Positions 8,254 to 16,518 of a stretch of DNA of 32,814 bases are shown piece after piece. Within the stretch, counting starts at the first letter, position 1. Each line of letters begins with the position of its first letter. Both the position numbers and the translations under genes were made by a program. This stretch comes from Roseobacter sp. (lineage in GTDB: Bacteria; Pseudomonadota; Alphaproteobacteria; Rhodobacterales; Rhodobacteraceae), in contig DRFG01000012.1 of assembly GCA_011050655.1 (NCBI GenBank), positions 1 through 32,814 of the forward strand. Direction: 5' to 3'. Below the pieces are notes generated by a model. The model was given only the letters and a program-made list of their open reading frames with translations, searched no databases and had not been told where the DNA came from.

Positions 8254-9669
8254 TCAGTAGCCGCGCGGCCTAGGCCACGGCATCGTGAACTGCGCAGCCC
8301 GCCGCACAAAGCGGTAGCGCCAGAAGTGGAACCAAAGCGACACGATGATGTAGAAAGATAGCATCGCCACCAGTTGTGAGCCGTAGCCGAGGAATACAGC
8401 AAAGAACGTCACCCCGCACAGGCACAACAGAATGATCGCCGGGATCGGGTGGAACGGATGCTCATACCCCCGCTTGATCGTGTCCAGCGGCCATTTACGG
8501 CGGAATAAGATCACGTTCATCGGCATGAAAGTATAACCCAAAAGGCCCGACAGGATCGAGAATGTGATCACCTGATCCAAAGGCGCACCCAAGGCAAAAA
8601 CCAACGCGATTGGCACAAGAAAGATAATCGACCTATAAGGTGTGCGAAATTTGGGATGCACCGCGCCGAACCAGTCGGGTAAATAGTGATCACGTCCCAT
8701 GGCGAACCACGCCCGACTGGCATCATTGATGCAACCGTTGGCCGAAGCTAGCGTGGCGAACATCGTGCCGACACCCAAAAGCACCATCAGCGTCATCGAA
8801 CCCGACAGACGTGCCGCGTCAAACAGAGGAACACCCGCTTGGCCCAAATACTCCCAAGGCATAAGCCCAACGCTAACATACCATGTCAGCGTCGCCGCAA
8901 TCAGCAGTGTCATGATACCGGCAAGCGTACCAAAGGGCAGCGCGCGCGCGGGCGACCGGACCTCTTCTGCCGCTTGGCAGGTACCTTCGATCCCGAGGTA
9001 ATACCACAGGCCGAAATGCATCGCCGCCAGGACACCCAGCCAGCCATAGGGCAGATCTGTCATTAACTCGACATGGCGCAACGGGCTGTCAGACATAAAG
9101 ACCGCCGTCGACAGAAAGAGCGCAATGATCGCGCAAAAGGCGAACGCCGTGATAACTAAACTAAAGGTCAGTGTTGCCAGAACACCGCGATAGTTTAGCC
9201 ATGCCAGAAACATGATCGACAAAATGATAAAAGGCCTCTGATCGAGGCCCTCATGTCCGGTCATGCCGGCCACTGTATCTATCAAGAAGCCGAACGTGAT
9301 CGCATTTGCCGCCTCCAGCATCGTATAGGCAAAGACCAAATAGAGGCCGACGTTGAAGGCCATCAACGGGCCGACAATATGTTTGGCCTGCGTGTACTGG
9401 CCGCCTGCTGCGGCGACAGTCGACGTCACCTCGCTGTCAATCATAGCGACGCAGGAATAAAGTATGCCGGCGAACCAGCAAGCAAGCAATGCAGCATACG
9501 CGCCGCCTTTGCCGACCGCAAAATTCCAGCCCATGTATTCGCCCACAAGGACGATCCCCACGCCAAGTCCCCAAATATGCGCCGGCCCCAATACCCGCGC
9601 TAGACCTAGCTTGGTTCCTTTGGGGCCCATTCCATCCATTTCGGCAGATGTGATATCGGTATTAGACAT
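8254..9669 (-). CDS. APC-superfamily permease, ethanolamine-permease-like
   Basis: 471 aa; GLARVLGPAHIWGLGVGIVLVGEYMGWNFAVGKGGAYAALLACWFAGILYSC matches the ethanolamine permease type N-terminus. Confidence 0.8.
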   Translation of the reverse strand: MSNTDITSAEMDGMGPKGTKLGLARVLGPAHIWGLGVGIVLVGEYMGWNFAVGKGGAYAALLACWFAGILYSCVAMIDSEVTSTVAAAGGQYTQAKHIVGPLMAFNVGLYLVFAYTMLEAANAITFGFLIDTVAGMTGHEGLDQRPFIILSIMFLAWLNYRGVLATLTFSLVITAFAFCAIIALFLSTAVFMSDSPLRHVELMTDLPYGWLGVLAAMHFGLWYYLGIEGTCQAAEEVRSPARALPFGTLAGIMTLLIAATLTWYVSVGLMPWEYLGQAGVPLFDAARLSGSMTLMVLLGVGTMFATLASANGCINDASRAWFAMGRDHYLPDWFGAVHPKFRTPYRSIIFLVPIALVFALGAPLDQVITFSILSGLLGYTFMPMNVILFRRKWPLDTIKRGYEHPFHPIPAIILLCLCGVTFFAVFLGYGSQLVAMLSFYIIVSLWFHFWRYRFVRRAAQFTMPWPRPRGY

Positions 9670-9683
9670 CTTATTTTCCCCGT

Positions 9684-9851
9684 TCAGAGTTGTTGTTCTT
9701 CGGTCATCGCCTCAAGCTCACCCTCGCGCGAGGACATAAGTTCCTCTTCGCTGTAGGTGCTGTCGGTTTTGATCCAGTCGATGACAATATATAGCCCAAA
9801 AACGATCGAAAGACCCCAAGCGGTGTATTCCATGACATTCCAGATATCCAT
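9684..9851 (-). CDS. Small single-TM protein (55 aa)
   Basis: MDIWNVMEYTAWGLSIVFGLYIVIDWIKTDSTYSEEELMSSREGELEAMTEEQQL; starts 13 nt after the previous stop, ends 14 nt before the permease start. Confidence 0.6.
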   Translation of the reverse strand: MDIWNVMEYTAWGLSIVFGLYIVIDWIKTDSTYSEEELMSSREGELEAMTEEQQL

Positions 9852-9864
9852 GTTCAGTCCCTGC

Positions 9865-10245
9865 TCACTTGTCGCCAAATTTTTCAGAAATCACTTCTCT
9901 ATACTCCTTGCCGGAGAACCGCAGCACGATGGCATAATAGCCGACGACGACGACGATCATCACGAGAAGGTTCAGGATTGAGAAGGAGTAATCAAAACGT
10001 GCTGTGATCAGTTCGGCCGCGTCCGCAGCAGTGGCGTAGCCGAGCTCGTTCCATTTCTCGACCATAGTGGGGTTTTGCCCCAAGCCTTCCCACGTGGGGT
10101 TGTCCGGAACATTTGAGGTTTGTGCGCTACCGACCAAGTTCAAGAATAGCGGCACATAAAGCGCGCCAACCGCCAAAACCAACAGCACGATCACGTCGAT
10201 GATCTGGCTGATCTTGCTTTGGACGGGGGGGATGTAGTTTGCCAT
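9865..10245 (-). CDS. Small membrane protein (126 aa, two predicted TM)
   Basis: TM-like IIDVIVLLVLAVGALYVPLFLNLV and FSILNLLVMIVVVVGYYAIVL flanking a polar loop; tight operon spacing. Confidence 0.7.
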   Translation of the reverse strand: MANYIPPVQSKISQIIDVIVLLVLAVGALYVPLFLNLVGSAQTSNVPDNPTWEGLGQNPTMVEKWNELGYATAADAAELITARFDYSFSILNLLVMIVVVVGYYAIVLRFSGKEYREVISEKFGDK

Positions 10246-10256
10246 ATCCGGCCCTT

Positions 10257-10547
10257 TCAGCGTTTTTTCTGGGCACGGGCGAGATCAAGAAACTTGATGT
10301 CCAGCCCGTACATGAAATCACGATCCTCGCGGTAATGGCGCAACATGGCGAAGATCGCTGCAGTATTGAGGACCAGAATGGTCGCCCCACCGATCAGCAG
10401 TACCAAACGCGCCGTGCTGCTAGGCGCCAAATTCCACGTCGCCAGCGCGACAAAGATGATGGCCAGCCAAAGACCGACTACAAAAGCCCAGGCGACGGCG
10501 ATATCGCGGCTGTGCATCTTTCTGATACGCTCGGTAAGATCTGGCAT
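10257..10547 (-). CDS. Small membrane protein (96 aa, two predicted TM)
   Basis: TM-like AVAWAFVVGLWLAIIFVALATW and LVLLIGGATILVLNTAAIFAML; first gene of a tight four-gene operon. Confidence 0.7.
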   Translation of the reverse strand: MPDLTERIRKMHSRDIAVAWAFVVGLWLAIIFVALATWNLAPSSTARLVLLIGGATILVLNTAAIFAMLRHYREDRDFMYGLDIKFLDLARAQKKR

Positions 10548-10640
10548 TTGACTCTCCCATTGGCTGTTTTGTGCTACGCTTCTTTACATGGCGTAATTTA
10601 TTATCAGTAAAACTATTGTCCTGTCAGGAGTGCATAGCCT

Positions 10641-10677
10641 GTGACATTATGTCAAGCTTGACAAATCTGAATGTCAC
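10641..10677. promoter_or_regulatory. Clustered palindromic operator candidate
   Basis: GTGACATTATGTCAAGCTTGACAAATCTGAATGTCAC contains perfect TGTCAAGCTTGACA (10650-10663), TGACAT-T-ATGTCA (10642-10654) and outer arms GTGACATT/AATGTCAC. Confidence 0.6.
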
Positions 10678-10870
10678 CAGTGCACGGGAGGGAAAAGGCC
10701 CCGCTTCCGATTTGGCTCTTGCAAAAAGGCCGTTTAGAGACCCGCTATAAAAGTTAAGGGGTTTCAGCGACGCACGTACGGGGCGGTCTTTGAATTTATC
10801 TGATTTCAAATAGTTATTTGAAAAAATGCTCTGACTTGGAGGCTCTCGATGTCTGATAGTTTGCTCGAAA

Positions 10871-11098
10871 ATCATCGGTTTTCCCCACAAAGTTATTCTG
10901 AGCGCGATGCGGGGGTATTGTCGTTACGCACGCATCGCGCACGATGCAAAAAATCGGCTGGCAGAGCACGGCATCGAGGTTGATGCATCTATGATCAACA
11001 GTGGGGCGCATAGATTCGGCCATGAGAAAGCGAAATGCTCCTTCATGCGCAAAGCCACGCGGCGCAGGATTGGGACAGGCGAAATCCGTTTTGTTTAA
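10871..11098 (+). pseudogene. IS6-family transposase remnant
   Basis: Frame reads IIGFPHKVILSAMRGYCRYARIAHDAKNRLAEHGIEVDASMINSGAHRFGHEKAKCSFMRKATRR, close to the IS6 N-terminal pattern (...WYCRYxLSxRDVxxxLAERGIEVDxSTIxRWVxRFGPEIAK); the DDE domain is missing. Confidence 0.65.
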
Positions 11099-11108
11099 AA
11101 GGTCTTCG

Positions 11109-11138
11109 GACTGGCCGCCTGACTGGCCGCCTGACTGG
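11109..11138. repeat. 12-bp tandem direct repeat, 2.5 copies
   Basis: gactggccgcct gactggccgcct gactgg read directly. Confidence 0.8.
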
Positions 11139-11308
11139 AGGCCAGCTCTGCCCCCGACACTGGTGCAATAGAACCCCGCAGCATCATCCCGTCACTCCTG
11201 GCTAAAGGCGTTCAGCCTCTGGTCTTGCTACATTCGCTGAAATGGCGGCGTGGTCGTGTTCGTCCAACATTCGCAACCTGCCGCCAACAACTTTGCAGTA
11301 CCCAGCGT

Positions 11309-13684
11309 TCAGCTATAGTTGCCCTTCACGCGTTCCTTCGTGGGATCGAAATGCGGGTATGGCACAATTATTGCTTTCAGTCGTTTTTGCTCACCATCAA
11401 GCTGACCAATCTCAATAGCAGTACCGATCTCGGCATGGGCCACGTCAACCCTCGCGAGTGCAATTACCTTGCCCAGTACGGGCGATTTCATAGCCGATGT
11501 AATTTCACCGATCTGCGGCTTGCCGACGCGCACACAATCGCCGGGCACAGGGACAACCCCCCCCTCGAGCTCAAGCCCGACCAGCTTTCTGCTTGGCGTG
11601 GCCTTGCGCCGCTCCAGCGCGGCGCGACCGATAAAGTCATCGGTTTTGCTTTTCAGGGGCACGGTAAAGCCGATACCAGCCTCCATCGGGTCTGTCTGTT
11701 CATCGAATTCTGATCCGGCAAAAATCAAGCCTGCTTCGATCCGCAGCATGTCCAGTGCGGCAAGGCCCAACGGGATCATTCCCATGGGTTCGCCGACCGC
11801 CCAGATGGCATCAAACACCTGAACCGCGTCCTTGGGATGACAGAATACTTCATATCCCAATTCACCAGAATATCCGGTGCGGCTGACCACAACAGACGGC
11901 CCGTGGAAATCACCTATCCGTGCGATCGACAAGCGGAACCACGGCAATTCCTCGATCGTCGCCTGCTGCGGTGGGGTCCAGATCACCTGTTTGAGGATAT
12001 CTCGCGAGAGAGGGCCCTGAACGGCAATGTTGCAATGATGATCAGTAGACGCCCGCACCCAGCAGTTCAGATCGCGCTCAACTGCCTGCTTTCGCAGCGA
12101 CAGGCCAGATTGATCATTGCCGCCGATCCAGCGGAAATTGGTTTCGCCCAAACGGTACACGGTCCCGTCGTCAATCATCCCGCCGTGTTCATAACACATC
12201 GCAGTGTAAACGATGCCGCCCACGGCCAGTTTTTTGATATCGCGGGTGACGCAAAGCTGCATCAGTTTTTCCGCATCCGGGCCTGTCACCTCATATTTAC
12301 GCAGCGGTGACAGATCCATCACCACCGCTTTTTCACGGGCCGCCCAATATTCGGCGATCGCCCCGTGGTTGGTCATCTGGTTGGGCAGCCAATAGCCCGC
12401 ATACTCCACAAAATCACGGGTATGGCGGGCAAAGCAATCGTGAAATCCTGTCTTTTTGGTATCTTCCATATCCGCCTCCGGTGTTTTTCGCCAACCGATA
12501 GAGCGGCTGAAATCATTGCTTTTATCATAAGTGCGGACCTGAATATCCGTGGGGTTCCAGCCATTTGCCGGATCAATATCGCAAGGGCAGGCTGTGGATA
12601 TGCAGACCAGATCGGTCAAAGCGCGCAGCAGCACGTAGTCACCGGGGCGAGAATAAGGGTCGTCCATGGTGATCGCGTTGGAGTCGTCCAGCATGGTGTT
12701 GAAGAAGAAATTGATTGCAGGCCAACCACCACGCGGGCGCACGCCGTACTGCGCAAGTTCAATGTTCATGTTATCCGAGCAGTTGATATGGCCAGGATAG
12801 CCGAGGTCTTCGTAATAGCGCGCCGTACATGACAGGCCGAATGTATCGTGCCGTCCGACCGTATCGCGTACGATCTCGACCAGTTGTTCCTGATCAAAAT
12901 TTGAATATTTAGCGAACAGGCCCGGTGTCGGATAAAGTGCACCCATCAAAGAGCGCGTGGTTGTCGGGTCGATCTCACGCTCGAGCCCTTTATCAAGAGC
13001 GCGGTGTGAAAATGCCTGAAAATCTGAACATTCGCGACCTTGCACGTCTAGCACCTGAATATACTGGCCCGCACGCACTTCATATGCCTTAGCTTCACCG
13101 GGCAAAATATTGAAATCGGCCAGCGGATCCGCCAACGGTTCGGGTGCCAAAAGCTTGGCATCAGCATCACCCGGATTCAGCCGCTTCACATAGAGAGCAA
13201 CTTCTGTCGGCGCCCACTGTTCATGCGGCTCCATCGCGGCACCGGGAGCGCAGACGATCAGCAGGCCGTCGGACGCGGCGATAAAGGTCTGATAATCCCC
13301 CGCGCTTGATCCTTCTGCGAAAACCGTTGTGCCATCGGCGCGACCAATGTCGAAACCTGCCTTTTCTAGCGCTTGCACCACCTTGGCACCAGAAGGGTCG
13401 CCCAAAAGCGCTGCCTTCAGCCCGACAGGGTCACGTCCGCCTTTGGCCCCAATCATCCCCGCATCGGAGCTTCCATCTGGGGCAAAAAACACCAGCTCTA
13501 CCGGTTGCAACCCTTCGCGGTCCTGGACGGTAATTTCGTCACCTTTCATGATGCCGACCGCGCGGCTGCCCCCACCAGGTACCGGGTGCCGCTCAATCCC
13601 GAACGGGAGGATCGGTAGACCGGGCGTTACCACTCCTGCACGCTCGTATGGGGTCTGAAAAAGTGGTTTGTTGGACATATTCAT
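11309..13684 (-). CDS. tdm: Trimethylamine N-oxide demethylase-like protein (DUF1989 + GcvT/THF-binding domain)
   Basis: About 790 aa. N-terminal DUF1989-type region (YEVRAGQYIQVLDVQGRECSDFQAF...; CSDNMNIEL) and C-terminal GcvT-like region (RTGYSGELGYEVFC, GLAALDMLRIEAGLIFAGSEFDEQTDPMEAGIGF). Same architecture and size as described Tdm. Start assigned at MNMSNKPLF. Confidence 0.85.
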   Translation of the reverse strand: MNMSNKPLFQTPYERAGVVTPGLPILPFGIERHPVPGGGSRAVGIMKGDEITVQDREGLQPVELVFFAPDGSSDAGMIGAKGGRDPVGLKAALLGDPSGAKVVQALEKAGFDIGRADGTTVFAEGSSAGDYQTFIAASDGLLIVCAPGAAMEPHEQWAPTEVALYVKRLNPGDADAKLLAPEPLADPLADFNILPGEAKAYEVRAGQYIQVLDVQGRECSDFQAFSHRALDKGLEREIDPTTTRSLMGALYPTPGLFAKYSNFDQEQLVEIVRDTVGRHDTFGLSCTARYYEDLGYPGHINCSDNMNIELAQYGVRPRGGWPAINFFFNTMLDDSNAITMDDPYSRPGDYVLLRALTDLVCISTACPCDIDPANGWNPTDIQVRTYDKSNDFSRSIGWRKTPEADMEDTKKTGFHDCFARHTRDFVEYAGYWLPNQMTNHGAIAEYWAAREKAVVMDLSPLRKYEVTGPDAEKLMQLCVTRDIKKLAVGGIVYTAMCYEHGGMIDDGTVYRLGETNFRWIGGNDQSGLSLRKQAVERDLNCWVRASTDHHCNIAVQGPLSRDILKQVIWTPPQQATIEELPWFRLSIARIGDFHGPSVVVSRTGYSGELGYEVFCHPKDAVQVFDAIWAVGEPMGMIPLGLAALDMLRIEAGLIFAGSEFDEQTDPMEAGIGFTVPLKSKTDDFIGRAALERRKATPSRKLVGLELEGGVVPVPGDCVRVGKPQIGEITSAMKSPVLGKVIALARVDVAHAEIGTAIEIGQLDGEQKRLKAIIVPYPHFDPTKERVKGNYS

Positions 13685-13931
13685 GACAGGTATCCCAGTC
13701 AAAGTTTGCGGAAGTTAATTATTAAAGCTGACAGAAGCATCTGCCAGCACCGGTTATTCCTCTATCCGAATCGCGCTAGAACTCCATGCATATTGCGCAT
13801 CAATGGCCTTTTCTTTGAGTGCTATTTTGATATTCTATGGCTGCGCTAATTAGCGCCATGCTGCCATTGGAACCCGCTCCGATTGGCGGTACGCGCCTTG
13901 CACAAAAGGATAGATTGGCCGTGATCAAGAA

Positions 13932-14858
13932 ATGAAAAAAGGCAACCCAGCGCTGCCACCGCTTGATTACCTTCTGGCGTTTGAAGCGGCAGCAGAGCAA
14001 AATAGTTTTGTCGGTGCATCAACCAAACTGAACATCAGCGAAACTGCGATCAGCCGCAAAGTCAGGCTTCTTGAACATCACTACAACATGCCGCTTTTTA
14101 TACGAGGGCATCGTTCGATCCATCTTACGCCGCAGGGTCAGCGCTTTCTTAGTCTGATAAAGCCTGCCTTACAGAGCCTGCGCGAGACATCGCGGCACAT
14201 CGTCTCGGAACATCAGGTCAGGTCTGTCACGCTCGCGGCGACCAACTCCGTCGCAGCACTTTGGCTGATGCCGCGCCTTCAGGTGTTTCGGAGCGCCAAC
14301 AAAAATATCAAAATCATGCTGGTTGCGTCTGACGACGATGCCGAATGCCTTGGCGATACGGTCGATTTGGCCATTCTGCGCGGCAACGCGGGGTGGCCCG
14401 CCCATGACGCAAAACTACTGTTTGGGGAAACAGTATTTCCGGTCTGTTCCCCAGACTACCTTGCCGCCAATCCCACAGCGACAACGCCCGTCGCAATAAA
14501 AAACCAAGATTTGATCGAGGTAAACGCCGGGCACAAGGAATGGATGAACTGGACATCATGGCTTTCCCGCGTTGGTGAGATCGGAACCGAGCCCGATCAA
14601 GTGATGTTGTTCAATACATATCCCCTCGCGATCCAGGCAGCGCTGGACGGTATCGGTCTTGCCTTGGGATGGGGGCATCTGGTCGACAGGCACCTTGCCG
14701 CAGGCACACTTGTTCGTCCATTGGGTGACATCCAAGTCCGCACAGATGACGGTTACTATCTGCTGCGCCCAAAAAACAGAGAGACTTTCGATGAATGCCA
14801 GATTGTCGAAAAGTGGTTGACCGAGGTCGCCGCCGCGTTACCCAGCTACGCGACGTGA
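13932..14858 (+). CDS. LysR-family transcriptional regulator (GcvA-like)
   Basis: N-terminal wHTH LLAFEAAAEQNSFVGASTKLNISETAISRKVRLLEHHYNMPLFIRGHRSIHLTPQG. Confidence 0.9.
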   Translation: MKKGNPALPPLDYLLAFEAAAEQNSFVGASTKLNISETAISRKVRLLEHHYNMPLFIRGHRSIHLTPQGQRFLSLIKPALQSLRETSRHIVSEHQVRSVTLAATNSVAALWLMPRLQVFRSANKNIKIMLVASDDDAECLGDTVDLAILRGNAGWPAHDAKLLFGETVFPVCSPDYLAANPTATTPVAIKNQDLIEVNAGHKEWMNWTSWLSRVGEIGTEPDQVMLFNTYPLAIQAALDGIGLALGWGHLVDRHLAAGTLVRPLGDIQVRTDDGYYLLRPKNRETFDECQIVEKWLTEVAAALPSYAT

Positions 14859-14967
14859 GGCGCTAAATTTCGCATTTGTCGGAAATGAACACGTGAACGT
14901 CCGATCAGACCCTTAATTTTTGTGGCGTTCCGGCGAATATAGTGTCGCAGATGAATGAGGTCATTTC

Positions 14968-16218
14968 ATGCGATATTCGGGTCTTCGGGTTATCAAGGAA
15001 GCGTTGACGGGACACAAAGGGTGGAAGCCCGTGTGGCGTGATCCCGAACCGCAGGCCTCATATGACTACATTATCATCGGGGGTGGCGGTCACGGGCTGG
15101 CCACTGCCTACTATCTTGCCAAAACATTTGGCAAAAAGCGCATCGCAGTGCTGGAGAAAGGCTGGATCGGTGGCGGCAACGTGGGCCGAAATACCACCAT
15201 TATCCGCTCCAACTATCTGCTCGACGGCAACGAGCCGTTTTATGAATATTCGCTGAAGCTCTGGGAGGGGCTTGAGCAGGAATTGAATTATAACGCGATG
15301 GTGAGCCAGCGCGGCATCCTCAATCTGATCCATACCGACGCGCAGCGCGATGCCTTTACCCGGCGCGGCAACGGGATGATTCTGAATGGTGCCGATGCCG
15401 AAATGCTCAGCGTTGAGCAGATCCGAAAACGCTACCCTTTCCTGAATTTCAACGATGCTCGGTTCCCGATCAAGGGCGGTTTGGCACAACATCGCGGCGG
15501 CACCGTGCGACATGATGCTGTCGCATGGGGCTATGCGCGCGGTGCCGACAGTCTGGGTGTCGACATCATTCAAAACTGTGAAGTCACCGGCTTTCGCATA
15601 GAAAATGGTGCCTGCCTTGGCGTCGAAACATCGCGCGGCTTCATCGGTGGTGGCAAGGTAGCGGCCTGTGTGGCGGGGTCATCGTCGCGGTTGATGTCAA
15701 ATGCGAATATGCGGCTGCCCATCGAAAGCACAGTCTTGCAGGCATTCGTATCCGAGGGTCTGAAACCGATACTGCCGGGTGTCATTACCTTTGGCGCGGG
15801 GCATTTTTATTGCAGTCAGTCCGACAAGGGCGGGCTGGTCTTCGGCGGCGATCCGGACAGCTACAACAGCTATGCGCAGCGCGGCAACCTGCCGGTGGTC
15901 GAAGACGTCTGCGAAAGCGGCATGGCTCTGATCCCGGCATTGGGGCGCGCACGGCTATTGCGGATGTGGGGCGGGATCATGGACATGTCGATGGACGGCT
16001 CGCCCATCATTGATCGCACGGACATTGCCGGGCTCTATTTCAATGGGGGCTGGTGCTATGGCGGGTTCAAAGCGACACCAGCATCGGGCATGTGCTATGC
16101 CCACCTGCTTGCGACGGACACGCCGCACAAGGTTGCGACCGCCTACCGATTTGACCGGTTTCGCCGTGGCTTCATGATCGACGAAAAAGGTATGGGCGCG
16201 CAGCCCAACCTGCATTGA
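14968..16218 (+). CDS. mgdA: N-methylglutamate dehydrogenase subunit A (sarcosine oxidase beta-like)
   Basis: FAD motif YIIIGGGGHGLATAYYLAK, SoxB-like throughout (NVGRNTTIIRSNYL; GGWCYGGFKATPASG). Assignment to Mgd rather than Sox relies on mgs/gmaS context. Confidence 0.82.
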   Translation: MRYSGLRVIKEALTGHKGWKPVWRDPEPQASYDYIIIGGGGHGLATAYYLAKTFGKKRIAVLEKGWIGGGNVGRNTTIIRSNYLLDGNEPFYEYSLKLWEGLEQELNYNAMVSQRGILNLIHTDAQRDAFTRRGNGMILNGADAEMLSVEQIRKRYPFLNFNDARFPIKGGLAQHRGGTVRHDAVAWGYARGADSLGVDIIQNCEVTGFRIENGACLGVETSRGFIGGGKVAACVAGSSSRLMSNANMRLPIESTVLQAFVSEGLKPILPGVITFGAGHFYCSQSDKGGLVFGGDPDSYNSYAQRGNLPVVEDVCESGMALIPALGRARLLRMWGGIMDMSMDGSPIIDRTDIAGLYFNGGWCYGGFKATPASGMCYAHLLATDTPHKVATAYRFDRFRRGFMIDEKGMGAQPNLH

Positions 16219-16230
16219 GGAGCCTCTGAC

Positions 16231-16518
16231 ATGATTATCAATCACCCGCTTCTTGGTCCTCGCGATGCGCAGGAGTTCACGTATCTTGGCGATGCCTCGT
16301 TGATCAATCGCCCTGATTGGCAAGTCCAAAACGCAGCGGATGCGTTTTACGAATACGCATATCTGCGTGACAATCCAGCGGGTCTACACCGCGAATTATG
16401 GTTCCACGAGATTGGCGACCGCAGTTGGCTCGTCGTGACACGCAACACCGTGACCCATGAAATTATCAACGTCGAAATGGCCGCTGACGTGGCACGCAGC
16501 CAGGGGCGCAGCAAATGA
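16231..16518 (+). CDS. mgdB: N-methylglutamate dehydrogenase subunit B (sarcosine oxidase delta-like)
   Basis: FTYLGDASLINRPD...YLRDNPAGLHRELWFHEIGDRSWLVVTRNTVTHEI is SoxD-like; overlaps the mgdC start. Confidence 0.82.
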   Translation: MIINHPLLGPRDAQEFTYLGDASLINRPDWQVQNAADAFYEYAYLRDNPAGLHRELWFHEIGDRSWLVVTRNTVTHEIINVEMAADVARSQGRSK

